This document shows, in pieces, positions 34,905 to 44,202 of a DNA stretch of 60,000 bases (the stretch's first letter is position 1; the number at the start of each line of letters is the position of its first letter). Source of the stretch: Lineus longissimus (lineage: Eukaryota; Nemertea; Pilidiophora; Heteronemertea; Lineidae); assembly GCF_910592395.1 (NCBI RefSeq), contig NC_088325.1, forward strand, positions 8,064,109 to 8,124,108, written 5' to 3'. Below the pieces are notes generated by a model, which was not told where the DNA came from, searched no databases, and saw nothing but the letters and a program-made list of their open reading frames with translations. The position numbers and the translations under genes were made by a program.

Positions 34905-35371
34905 TGTGGCATGAATTAAAAAATCAATAATTAACCCTGTAATCCTTACTGGCTGGTGCTGCCGTGCTCAGAACCAACTTTAGATACTATAACCTACTGA
35001 TTTATTGTATTTCTGATAGGTGTCACTATTTACGGTAAGGTTGGAATCTTTGATTGAAAAATAAAAAAACAATCGCACAACAACAATGGCGGACGTTGAC
35101 AGTGGCTGACCTCATGAGGACAAGTTTCACTTAGTATTTTATGGTTCAACACCTAAAATGTCTAAATGAGTGGTCGATTTGGTGTAAATGAGGCTTTAGA
35201 TCTGTTAGATGATCTCCCTGAAGATATTCTGACACCGAATTTGAAGACGGTAGTGATCTTGAAGAGGATGACCTTGCCTGGTTGCGCGAGACTAATGTCA
35301 ACGAAAAATGAGGAAGCTGCATTCCGTGACTCCGTTCGTACACTGCAGATGATTTACTGACCCAAAACCAG

Positions 35372-36006
35372 GTTAGTTTACACTTACAGATAACAATCTG
35401 AATATGTCGCGACTCTGGGTTGTTTACAATCTGGACAAATGACGATATGATGCACTTGTGTGCCGGCAACATGTTTGTTGACAATGGTTGAGTGAGCTCG
35501 GTCTAAATCGAAGATGGCGGCGCCTATGAATCAAACGTGAAAGTATGTGAAAGTAAGAAAGAATGTGAAAGTAAGCAACCAGCTGTTTTATGATCAAAAA
35601 ATTGTTTTGGGCAGATAGTGCTAGGGCTATGCATCTACGGCGCATCTTGGTCTACCTCTATTGAACATAAGTGTAGGTGTGGGAGGCCCTGGTGTAAGCT
35701 TAGGGCTCTATCTATGACATGCCTGTGCTGCATGATACTGTGCTGTCAGTGTTGAGAGCTGTGCTTTGGCGCTGGTGATGATAAGCTTACCTTGTCTTAG
35801 TGCTAAATGCATGCTAGGCCCAAGCAGTGTCTGTACTTGTGTTACTAATGTGCAGGCTAGTCGCCCTTTCATCCCACATTTCCCAGGCCATTGCCTATCC
35901 CAGCCCATTCCAATTGGCCTGCATCATGGCATAGTTGATACATGCCTTCTCCAAGTACTATGCCTAACATTGCTGCATAATTGATAAATCTTATTTTTAT
36001 TATTAG
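35372..36006 (+). other. Proposed intron 1 of the piggyBac gene
   Basis: About 630 bp between an acidic first exon (two frames near 35210-35320, e.g. EFEDGSDLEEDDL) and exon 2. ORFs in it are shadows. Confidence 0.5.
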
Positions 36007-38877
36007 GGTCCCGGTCAACATGATCTCGTTGGTCAAGAAGACAGGAACCCTCGTATTAGTGGTTGCAATCCAAGAGGCTCTCCGGATACTGTTGCGTCGT
36101 GCAAGTCTTTTTATAGTCACCATAGGCCTGCCAGTAATGCTCCTTCTTCACATGCTCCAGCACAGGTAAGTATGTTTCACTATCACTTAGGGAAGTGGCA
36201 CGTTTGAACTATTTATCACAATCACCTTGATCACATGTAACAATCGGTCAACATTCTTTTTTAGGCTCTGAGCAAGAATCGAAACAGCAGTGACAGCCAG
36301 TCTGATCACAGTAACGGTGACGAGGAGTGGTTTCCTTCTAGTGTTCAAACGGCCGCTACCAGCAAATATCGAGGTCGTGTCAGAGTACGAGGAGGTTCTG
36401 GTCGAGCTTCAAGTAGCCTGAATGTCAGCAGGGCCTGTCATTCACATGAAGTTGCACTACATGATGCTCAACAGGTTAGTTTATATTATCTTCTTGATTT
36501 TAGGTGATTTATAGTTGTAGTGCTTGCTGATTGAGTGGCACATTTATACCTCTTTTAGCTGGTGTCTGAGATGTCCATTGTTGATGGGCTGTGGACAAGG
36601 ACCTACAGGCCTAGTTACTATTTGAAAAATATTGCTTGCTTTCCACAGAAGCCGTTTTTCATTTCCATAGCTGGTCAAGGCCAAATATAATTTATTAATT
36701 TATGATGATTGATCAAATAACCAAGCAATCATTATTTCCAGACCCAAGAGGCATTGCCTGCCCTTCCACCTACTAGCCAGGGAGTTTACCAGTGTGGTCG
36801 CAGAAGAGGTCGCGTCCGTGTTCGAGGCTGTGGCAGTAGGAAAGTGTGCAGAGTTTCAAGTACCCTGGATGTTTATTCACAGGTGTGTTTTCTGTTCATC
36901 TCATGTGTTTCTAAACTCAGTAACATAGTTTTACTTTGGTTGGTATACTCTTGTGTGAGCAGTTTCTGAATTCCAAAGTTAGAAAAAAAGCTATTAGTCG
37001 AGGAAAACTCGATGATGTCAGTTTTGAATGAACACTGTGACATACTAAGTCACCAATATTTCCTGGGGATATTTTATTGTACCAGACATGATGAATATTT
37101 ATCATCTCCATTTCTATCTTCCCACAAAACAATCATCATCAGTTGAACATTTGTTTTTGTTTTCAGAGCCAGAACGAAGGCACTGAATTTCATCGAGGTG
37201 ACAATGACAACACTGGGTGTAGAAAGCCAAGCTGACACTAGCACTGATGAGGAATGGTTACCTGGCTCTCGTACCAGTCAAAATCGTGAAGGTCGCCGTG
37301 GCATTGGTGCTAATGCATTGCCTGCTGCAAATCGTGGACGAGGTCGTGGACGTGGTCGCGGTCGTGGTCGCGGTAAGGTGGCCAACACAGTGGTGTTCTC
37401 CATCCCTGGCCAGAGACCGACGATACAGATGATTCAGGTGTTGACAATGATATTATTGTGGCTGGTCAAGACTTAGTGTGGGAGGCGTTTGATTGCGATG
37501 AAGTGAACCCTAATCATGCTATTCCTTTTACTGCTCTGAGTGGTGTGTGCGATTGGGTTTTAGCCAGAGAGCCTGTTCTAGCCTCCGACTTTTTCAAACT
37601 CTTTTGGGATGACAACATATCCCGTGACATTTGCAGGGAGACCAATTTGTATGCAGATCAGTGTAGGGCAGCAAATCCATCAAACATGCGGTGGATTCAA
37701 ATTGACAGGATATCACTTGATGCTTTCTTAGGAGTAAACATTGCCCAAGGCATTGATCGTCGTGCCCATCTGAGGGACTACTGGTCCACAAAGCCATGGT
37801 CCCGGACACCGTGGTATGGAGAGGTCTTCACTGCGAAGGATTTTTTTCAAATCCATCGCTACATACACTGTTGTGACAATGTACAATATGATCCAAATGA
37901 TCCGAACTTTTCAAAGTCAGGTTTCTTGTAAATAGATTGAGTGAAAACTTTCGGCTGGTGTACACACCTGGACACCATATTTCAGTTGATGAACAGATGA
38001 TTGGAACAAAGTGCCGGGTTTCTTTCCTCCAGTATATGCCGAAGAAGCCAAAGCGATTTGGTATAAAACTTTGGGTCCTCGCTGAGAGTGATTCTGGCTA
38101 TTGCAGTCGCTTCCAAATCTATACTGGGAAGGTTGCTGATCGCGTTGAAGTTGGCTTGCCATCACGTGTTGTCCATGGATCTAACTGCAGACTTTAGTGA
38201 TTCTGGATACCGTCTTTATACTGACAATTTCTACACATCGCCAACCTTGTGTCTTGAACTTCTCAACCGTGGTATCTTATGCTGTGGAACAGTTCGTCTG
38301 AATAGACGAGGCTTCCCAATGGAGCTAAGGCCTGTCAAAGGTGACCATTTTCAGAGAGGTGGAATGGAGTTCAGAAAATGCCATGGTGGATTACGTTGGA
38401 AAGACAAGAGGGATGTAACAGTCTTATCCACAATGCATGGAAACCAAGTGACAGTCATACCACCACGTCGAGAAGGGCAGGACGAACGTAGAAAGCCAAC
38501 GTTGATAGCCAACTACAATGATCATATGGGAGGAGTAGATCTACTTGATCAACACTTGTGTTAATATACCGTCAGTCGTCGCAACCTGAAGTGGTGGAAG
38601 CATGTATTTTGGAGGCTTGTGGAGCTTTGCATAGTTAACTCATACATAGGGTACAAAAAAGTGACAGGAAAGAACATTGAGCAAAAGGCTTTTCGTGAAA
38701 TGTTGGTAGCGGAACTGACGGAACCACAGCGAGAGCGACGTGCCAACCTGGTCGTGGTCGGCCTCGTCTGGCTCCAGTTGAGAACATCCCGATTCGCGGT
38801 CCTATTCCTGCAGTTGCAGCAAGAACTGGTGTCCACCCCATGACAACCCAAAAAGATGGTGGAATTAGGAGAACTTG

Positions 38878-39015
38878 TAGAGTGTGTGGCTATGAAAAGG
38901 ATGAAAATGGGAGAAAATTTCAAAGGAAAACGAACAATTACTGTTTGACATGTGAGCGATATATTCATAGGAAAGACTGTTGGAATCGGTGGCACTCTAG
39001 AGACCCTTTGCTCTA
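38878..39015 (+). pseudogene. C-terminal cysteine-rich domain of the piggyBac transposase
   Basis: Cys-x2-Cys, Cys-x2-Cys and His/Cys spacing as in piggyBac RING/PHD-like C-termini. It is preceded by an AT-hook-like PGRGRPR at about 38748-38768 in the shifted frame. It binds terminal repeats in characterised family members. Confidence 0.65.
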
Positions 39016-39204
39016 AACGGTGCAGTGAAAGTGGCCTCTGAAATGGCTCATCCATCGTTGCATCTGTGGTGCATTCATGAGTGTATCTTCTTAGACTGCT
39101 TGGCACATTACGGGGCTGGTTTCGTGAAAATATGCATTTTATGCACATTTTCAAAATGTATTTGTGATTGTTCCGTACACTTTTTCTATTCCATAAGCGT
39201 ATTC

Positions 39205-39300
39205 GACAATATCAAATTTGATCCGTCCATTATGCGGACTGTTGCAGTAATCAGTATTGTTGATCCGGCCATTCTGCGCTCTGTTGCAGAAGTCAGGGAA
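39205..39300 (+). repeat. Two-copy direct repeat, ~48 bp unit
   Basis: gatccg-ccatt-tgcg-ctgttgcag-agtcag occurs twice, at about 39220 and 39263. Confidence 0.65.
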
Positions 39301-39354
39301 AAATCAACTTTTTCTCAAATATTCAGTCAAAAATCAAATATTTGCAGTTTGATC

Positions 39355-39368
39355 GTTACCATGGCAAC
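39355..39368. promoter_or_regulatory. RFX-type X-box motif
   Basis: GTTACC-AT-GGCAAC fits the X-box pattern GTNRCC(N0-3)RGYAAC exactly. Confidence 0.55.
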
Positions 39369-39550
39369 GGTGCATCATTTATTTTCGTTCTATCAGCTAC
39401 CCTGGTTGCCCATATATAGGCCTAACAAAATATCATTACAGTTACCCCTTTATCTTTTGCAGCTTTGCTACACTGGCTCCTTGAAAAAGATTGGTGTTGT
39501 AACACCAAAGTCCACACAGTGATAGATTATGCCGTTATGTAACAAAATAG

Positions 39551-39556
39551 AATAAA
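39551..39556 (+). terminator. Polyadenylation signal, candidate for the piggyBac gene
   Basis: AATAAA 540 bp after the transposase end. It lies inside the X-box repeat, so it may be incidental. Confidence 0.3.
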
Positions 39557-39646
39557 CAACTTCATTCTTCCAGAGATATGCATCATGTTCTGTCCCTAGG
39601 GTGAAAAGTGCCCAGTTAACTCAATTCCTTGGTCAGATCTGGTGTA

Positions 39647-39654
39647 TCTCGACC
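39647..39654 (+). other. Left target-site duplication of the MULE
   Basis: tctcgacc, paired with tctagacc at 42972-42979 (7 of 8 identical). Confidence 0.6.
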
Positions 39655-39758
39655 GGTATCCAGTCAGAACGGCCCCTGGTCAAAACGGCCCCGCTTTAAA
39701 TATAGTCAAAACGGCCCCGAGTCAAAATGGCCCCGGGTCAAAACGGCCCTGGGTCAAA
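39655..39758 (+). repeat. MULE left terminal inverted repeat
   Basis: Five consecutive variants of a 14-18 bp unit, GTCAAAACGGCCCC. More copies continue to about 39775. Confidence 0.9.
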
Positions 39759-40308
39759 ACGGCCCTTGGTAGTTTAGTGGTAGTAACCTATCTGAACTAG
39801 ATAACTTTTTTTACTGCGTGCGTGTAACCAGTGGTAACGAGATAAGAAAAAAGATGTTATGCACTTTCAAAACTTAGAAGTTGCGTTATCTGGTTTTTGG
39901 CCTGTTCGCCCATATATACATTATTACTCTATATGAGGGCTACAACCATCGAACTTTATTCAGGTCCGTGATCACACAGAAAAATATAAGATCATTAATT
40001 AAGCAAGGGGAATTAATCAAGGCTACTTTTTGTGATATTTGCTGAGGTTCCTTTTACCTTTAACTTCTAGACATCTATTTTGTTCAATAATTTTACATCT
40101 GACCAAATACATATAGAGTGGAGAGGGGTCGCACTGTCTCTTTAATCTTGTGACTGAGCTCATTGTGAACAGTGATCACATGCCAAAGGTGATGCGAAGT
40201 CACTGTCTCTTTGATATTTCGATTAACAATAAAGGAACGATTACTAATTACAGACGGAACCTAATTCAAGTAAAAGTACTGTTCATTTTATCATCTCGTC
40301 ACGATGAC

Positions 40309-40346
40309 TATATAAACCCCCAGAATTCTCAAGATCTTCATCAGTT
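40309..40346 (+). promoter_or_regulatory. MULE core promoter, TATA box plus initiator
   Basis: TATATAAA at 40309-40316 and an initiator TCAGTT at 40341-40346, about 30 bp apart, followed by an ATG at 40403. Spacing is that of an animal RNA polymerase II promoter. Confidence 0.65.
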
Positions 40347-40402
40347 TATTCCAAGACTTCATTGCTGCTACAACTCGACGCTACTTTCATCAACACCTTA
40401 CT

Positions 40403-42204
40403 ATGACAGAAGAGGATCCCTGCATCTCCAGCCGCAAGCAAGTGAAGAGACGACAACATGGCCTCCAGTGCGAAGGATGTGACCAGTGGCAACACCGAAT
40501 CTGCAACACGGGTATCAGCCAGAAAGAGTACCGTGCCGCTGTCAAGCTGGGGAATGCGATCAGCTGGAGGTGCCAACGGTGTCAGGCAAGAAGTTACAGC
40601 CGCCTTAGTGTTGGGGAGCCCCAGGGCGAGAGCACACGATTGTCACTGCAAAACACTTCCACGTTACAGGGCTGAAGATCATCAAGAAGTACTGGAAGAC
40701 GACGAGCCACCACCAGACGTAGACGTAGACCACGGCATGCCAAGTGAAGCAGAGCTGCAGATGATGGTCGACGAGTATATTGCCGAGCAGCACCAGGAAG
40801 AACAGAGCACCAGCAGTGACCCCCACCCTCGGCGAATTTGATATCCCATCCGTCCTTCAAGAGTCTTCAATGCGAGAACCATTGCCGTACGACAGAGCTG
40901 CAGCACCTGCACTGTTCGAAATAATCCACAATGGCTCACAGAAAGGAAAAGAAAAGCTTGCTGACAGTCATGGTTACCTATAGACAGTGAAGGCCACGAA
41001 GAGACAGAACGGGAACCGGACCTGGAGATGTAGCGTGCGTAACAAGAATGTCTGGTGCAAGGCCACGGTGCTCCAGAAAGGTTCCAACTATACGAGGCAG
41101 TCTACCCCACGTCCATCCCGGCAAGCTAGGGGCTGCCATTGCAACGTATATGGCAATAGAGATCAAGAAGTCAGCAGCCAAAGAGATCTTCACGCCTGCT
41201 GCAGAAATTGTAAACCAGGTGTTCCTGAACAAAGACATGAACCGAAAGACCTCGAATTCGATCTTGACGAAAACGCACATTCCCGAAGACTTTTTGCGTA
41301 AATCATTCGAGTAGACGGAAAGCGGCACATCATTTTCGCAACAACGCAGATGATCCAGTTGCTGACGGAGTCGAAAACTTGGTACATTGATGGTACATTC
41401 AAGGTCGTCAAGGAGCCCTTCACTCAACTGCTCAGCGTCCATGCTTTCGTTCGACAAGGTGACGACATGAAACAAGTCCCGCTTATGTTCGTCTTGATGT
41501 CAGGAAAACGAAAGGACTACCGAAAAGTGTTGAAGTCAATCAAGCGCCTGACACCAGATCATTCCCTCAAGAAAATCGTCATTGACTTCGAGAGTGCGAT
41601 GTGGAGAGCCATACCAACAGTGCTACCCGAGGTCAAGATACGAGGTTGTTCGTTCCACTGGGCCCAATGCATCTGGCGCAAGATTCAAGAGATCGGTCTG
41701 GCACCCGCATACCTCCACGATGACGTCACGCACCAACTCTGCAAAGAACTACTCGCTTTGCCTTACCTCCCCCACGAACACATTCGCCCACTCTTTGAAA
41801 AGCTGGCAAAACGTGCAACAACAGAAACCCTGGCGACGCTCGTGGACTACATTCGTAGAAACTGGATTGAGACGACACAATGGACCCCTAAAACGTGGAG
41901 CGTCTTCAACCAACCCTTTCGCACTAACAACGACTGCGAGGGTTGGCACGGTGCCCTGAATCGACACGCACGTCGGGGAAATATCACGTTCTACGTCTTG
42001 GTGAAGCTTCTCCACGAACAAGCAAGTCTCGTCGGGATCCAAGTCCGTCTTGTGCGTGCCGCCAAACTGAAACGTAGGCAACGAGCCCAATACCGCCAAA
42101 TCGAGGGAAAACTCGTCGCAGTTTGGGAGGATTACATCAAAGGAAAGAAGAACGCCCGACAGCTGCTCCGTACGTGTTCACATCTCGTTGCCCCAAGTAC
42201 GTAA
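40403..42204 (+). pseudogene. MULE transposase with PHD-like and FLYWCH-like zinc fingers, broken
   Basis: Domains in order. A PHD-like finger at 40403-40575 (CEGCDQWQHRIC, then WRCQRC). An acidic linker in a second frame (40590-40841) and a third (40840-40980). A FLYWCH-like domain at 40960-41090 (GYL, stop, TVKATKR, then NRTWRCSVRNKNVWCKATV), whose Tyr-Leu start is interrupted by a TAG at 40981. A linker in another frame to 41312. Then the open MULE core at 41302-42204: YIDGTFK (Asp 41389), VIDFESAMW (Asp 41584), GCSFHWAQC and NNDCEGWH (Glu 41938), the expected DDE triad and C/H motif. About 300 codons of core are intact. In Mutator elements this enzyme cuts the terminal repeats. Frameshifts near 40590, 40840 and 41090 and one stop make the full protein unattainable. 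Start chosen for its fit downstream of the TATA/Inr. Confidence 0.85.
41302..42204 (+). CDS. Intact open core of the MULE transposase
   Basis: The uninterrupted 3' portion of the transposase, with internal ATG at 41350 (284 codons). It contains the complete DDE triad and a basic C-terminus (KLKRRQRAQYR). Base composition is more GC-rich (many C-ending codons) than the AT-rich genes around it, consistent with a later arrival. It could produce a core-only protein only if transcribed, which the sequence does not show. Confidence 0.65.
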   Translation: MIRVDGKRHIIFATTQMIQLLTESKTWYIDGTFKVVKEPFTQLLSVHAFVRQGDDMKQVPLMFVLMSGKRKDYRKVLKSIKRLTPDHSLKKIVIDFESAMWRAIPTVLPEVKIRGCSFHWAQCIWRKIQEIGLAPAYLHDDVTHQLCKELLALPYLPHEHIRPLFEKLAKRATTETLATLVDYIRRNWIETTQWTPKTWSVFNQPFRTNNDCEGWHGALNRHARRGNITFYVLVKLLHEQASLVGIQVRLVRAAKLKRRQRAQYRQIEGKLVAVWEDYIKGKKNARQLLRTCSHLVAPST

Positions 42205-42868
42205 AACGGTCAAATGGAATGTGCTTAGAACTTTTTCATGCGCTTGCTCTAGACTCTGTCGTCTAAGTCATGGAATGATGGTTACATTTTGGTAATAAAA
42301 ACATATTGTTTTAAGATAACAAGTGCATATGAACAAGTGTGATATGGTTTTATTCTCTGGCTGTATTTTATATGTTTTGATTTGATTTGGTGAACTGTAA
42401 CAGTGACGACTGTATGTAAATGTTATCATTACCGGTATAATTGATAATAAACTACTAAGTATGAGTTAAAACGAAACAGGTATTCCGTATTGATTTGTCT
42501 TCAATTTGACTATGAATGATGATGCAATTCATGACTGCATGCCGACTAACCGGCGGTTCATATAGATCCTAAAGTCTTCTCATTTCTTTCTCATTTAGAA
42601 GTATGGATATACGACGGTTGATCGGCATGCATGACTGTGGCCCAGACAAATTAAAAGCCCCTCGATCTACTAAGTACTTCTGAATAAACATTGCCAAGCA
42701 TGCAAACAGTACTAAGAATGAATAAAGACTACAAATTCTTGAGGTCTAGATCACAGGATCGAAGTTCCCACCCCTAAAAATACTTATCCCTAAACCGCCT
42801 CAACTATACACTCAACTATACCCGCCCACTTCACACGATACCCTACACTCCGCCGCTATAGGTGCCCA
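42205..42868 (+). other. MULE 3' noncoding region
   Basis: About 660 bp with polyadenylation signals and no supported gene. The motif atgactg-atgccgac recurs at ~42530 and, in inverted form, at ~42620. Confidence 0.6.
42294..42299 (+). terminator. MULE polyadenylation signal
   Basis: AATAAA 90 bp after the transposase stop. A second AATAAA lies at about 42447. Confidence 0.55.
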
Positions 42869-42971
42869 TTTGACCCAGGGCCGTTTTGACCCGGGGCCGT
42901 TTTGACTCGGGGCCGTTTTGACTCTATTAAAGCGGGGCCGTTTTGACCAGGGGCCGTTCTGACTGGTAAGC
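42869..42971 (-). repeat. MULE right terminal inverted repeat
   Basis: Complement of 39655-39758 with a few substitutions. Five units of the GGGGCCGTTTTGAC type. Confidence 0.9.
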
Positions 42972-42979
42972 TCTAGACC
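42972..42979 (+). other. Right target-site duplication of the MULE
   Basis: tctagacc; see 39647-39654. Confidence 0.6.
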
Positions 42980-43623
42980 AACAATATGGTAAAAATCTAC
43001 TTTTTCTCGAATAATCTCTCAAAAATCAAACATATCCATAGTTTGATTGTTACCATGGCAACGGTGCACGATTTATTTTCGCTCTACCGGTTACCCTGGT
43101 AACCCACATATAGACCTAACAAAATGTCATAACAGTTATCCCTCTATCTTTTTCAGCTTTGTTACATTGGCTCTTTGAAAAGTATTGGTGTTGTTTTGCA
43201 TTTCAATAATAATTCATTCTGTTGTCCACTCTGTGAAATGATAAAGCCGTTGGGTAAAACGAAAAGCAAAAACAATGTCATTCTTCCAGAAATAAGCATC
43301 ATGTTTTGTCTCTAGAGTGAAAATTGCCCAGTAAACGAATACTGGGGTCAGATTTGGTGTAGCTAGGATGTAAATGTGGTCAAAAGCCACTTTTTCTAAA
43401 ATAAACAACCTTATTTCATAATTTTCACTGTTTTGATACATATTATAACGGTTGCCATGGTAACCAGGTAATGTTTTTCCAATATTTGCTGATGGATTCT
43501 GAAAGGTCAATCAAAGGCCTAAACAATATTCCATTACAGTACCCCTGTAAAGTTTACAGGGTTGATGCACTGGCTCTTTGAAAGAAATTGATGTGATTCT
43601 GTGCAAAATGCTCTGAATAATAA
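42980..43623 (+). repeat. X-box repeat, continuation of unit 1, plus units 2 and 3
   Basis: Diverged units of about 370-400 bp. Exact X-box motifs lie at 43049-43062 (GTTACCATGGCAAC), 43090-43103 (GTTACCCTGGTAAC) and 43451-43464 (GTTGCCATGGTAAC). The sequence tggctctttgaaa recurs at 43170 and 43572. No gene is supported; a 98-codon minus-strand ORF here has no recognisable motif. Confidence 0.75.
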
Positions 43624-43638
43624 TGGTGCATGAGAGGG
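43624..43638 (-). repeat. Right terminal inverted repeat of the piggyBac element
   Basis: tggtgcatgagaggg, followed by TTAA at 43639-43642. Confidence 0.68.
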
Positions 43639-43668
43639 TTAAAACAATAGGGGTATTGTGGACTTACT

Positions 43669-43691
43669 GGGTTTTGCACCTGAACCCCTCA
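43669..43691 (-). repeat. Right terminal inverted repeat of the outer transposon
   Basis: gggttttgcacctgaacccc plus tca, complement of 33058-33080 apart from one base. Confidence 0.72.
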
Positions 43692-43699
43692 AATAGGCC

Positions 43700-43908
43700 T
43701 AGCTGAGTAGAGCATGTCTGCACTTAAAGCAGTGGCCATTATACAGACAATGGTGACGCAATTTAATGATTACGCTAATGAATGACTGTGTGTGTGTGAT
43801 AACATGCTCGATACATTCAAACCGGGGACACGAGGACAACTTTGAGGTACACGTATAGCCTAGCTGAGTAAAGGATGTTGGAAGCTAGAGGAGTGGCCTT
43901 TCTAAAGC
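43700..43908 (+). repeat. X repeat, right copy
   Basis: Over 90% identical by eye to 32560-32755, including the tgtgtgtgtgtgataacatg stretch, showing that the nested transposons sit within one X-repeat locus. Confidence 0.8.
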
Positions 43909-44057
43909 GGACTGTTTAATGCAACTGAAGCTTTAGAAAGGCCACTCATCTAGCTTCCAACATCCTTTACTCAGCTAGGCTACGTGTACCTCAAAGTTGT
44001 CCTCGTGTCCCCGGTTTGAATGTATCGAGCATGTTATCACACACGCTGTCATTCATT
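43777..44057. repeat. Long inverted repeat (132 and 128 bp arms, 21-bp spacer)
   Basis: Arms 43777-43908 and 43930-44057 are complementary over almost their whole length, with a few substitutions and 2-3 base gaps. The spacer is ggactgtttaatgcaactgaa. Transcribed, it would fold into one long hairpin. Confidence 0.88.
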
Positions 44058-44202
44058 AGTCCTCAATCCTGGGACTTGATAAAGTGTCATCATTAATTGC
44101 GTCACCATTGTCTGATAAAAAGAGGAAATTACACTGTTAACCCGTTGACATGTAGTGGCCTTTCTTTATGCTTAAGGTCCATTATACAAACTTACCGTAT
44201 CC
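44058..44202. other. Junction of X and B sequences
   Basis: Patchwork with no gene. aaattacactgttaacccgt followed by tgacatg (about 44126-44152) is a B fragment in the left-array orientation. It is joined to X pieces (gtggcctttct, gtccattatacaa). Confidence 0.6.

Larger units (their letters stand above)
35087..39015 (+). pseudogene. piggyBac transposase gene, multi-exon and frameshifted
   Basis: Proposed exons: first to 35371, then 36007-36165, 36265-36474, 36742-36882 and 37167-39015, all with GT-AG borders (cag/gttagt, cag/gtaagt, cag/gttagt, cag/gtgtgt donors). Middle exons are 159, 210 and 141 bp, all multiples of three. Exons 3, 4 and 5 repeat a DEEW plus Arg/Gly module; exon 5 has seven RG dipeptides in a row. 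The transposase domain begins near 37450 and shows all three piggyBac aspartates: VDEQM (Asp 37988), TDNFYTS (Asp 38223) and MGGVDLLDQ (Asp 38538). A Cys/His-rich C-terminus (CRVCG ... CLTCERYIH) at 38878-38990 is typical. Damage: frameshifts in exon 1, exon 5 (~37200, ~37390), ~37925, ~38150 and ~38745, and a stop at 38562. It is not functional. Exon 1 and its start are uncertain. Confidence 0.8.
39300..39654 (+). repeat. X-box repeat unit 1, left part (split by the MULE)
   Basis: Shares order and sequence with 43005-43370: tttttctcaaat, gttaccatggcaacgg, taacaaaat, ttgaaaa-attggtgttg, cattcttccaga, gtcagat-tggtgta. The MULE insertion at 39655 falls just after ggtgta. Confidence 0.75.
39655..42971 (+). 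mobile_element. Mutator-like (MULE) DNA transposon
   Basis: 3317 bp between ~104-bp terminal inverted repeats, with a degenerate 8-bp target duplication; Mutator elements normally make 8-11 bp. It inserted into one unit of the X-box repeat. The paralogous unit at 43340-43400 shows the uninterrupted order (ggtgta followed by ...aaatgtggt). It carries a TATA/Inr promoter, a PHD-like zinc finger, a FLYWCH-like domain and a MULE transposase core. Two or three frameshifts or stops make it inactive, but it is the youngest element of the nest. Confidence 0.9.
34869..43638 (+). mobile_element. piggyBac-like DNA transposon, degenerate, with a nested MULE
   Basis: Starts cccattcgtgcgccagg and ends with the complement of ccctctcatgcacca; 11 of the first 15 bases agree. 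Both ends are flanked by TTAA, the obligate piggyBac target. Length is 8.8 kb, or about 5.4 kb without the MULE at 39655-42971. It carries a spliced transposase gene and a 3' region with ~370-400 bp repeats containing X-box motifs. Removing it rejoins the subterminal repeats of the surrounding transposon, which independently supports the boundaries. Confidence 0.78.
33058..43691 (+). mobile_element. DNA transposon with a CxxC/DDE-like protein, split by the piggyBac insertion
   Basis: Ends are an inverted repeat: tgaggggttcaggcgcaaaa on the left and the complement of 43669-43691 on the right (one substitution in about 20). Net of the nested insertion the element is about 1.86 kb. Both ends carry several copies of a 19-bp subterminal motif close to gcaaaacccagtaagtcca: left near 33071, 33168, 33219 and 33257; right, complementary, near 34637, 34667, 34700 and 43659. 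Such clustered subterminal repeats are typical of transposase-binding sites. The gene inside is partial, so this copy is non-autonomous. The superfamily is not settled. Confidence 0.72.

Noticed and set aside
43214-43510. 98-codon minus-strand ORF
   Set aside because: It lies across the X-box repeat units, has no motif and is not kept in the paralogous unit.
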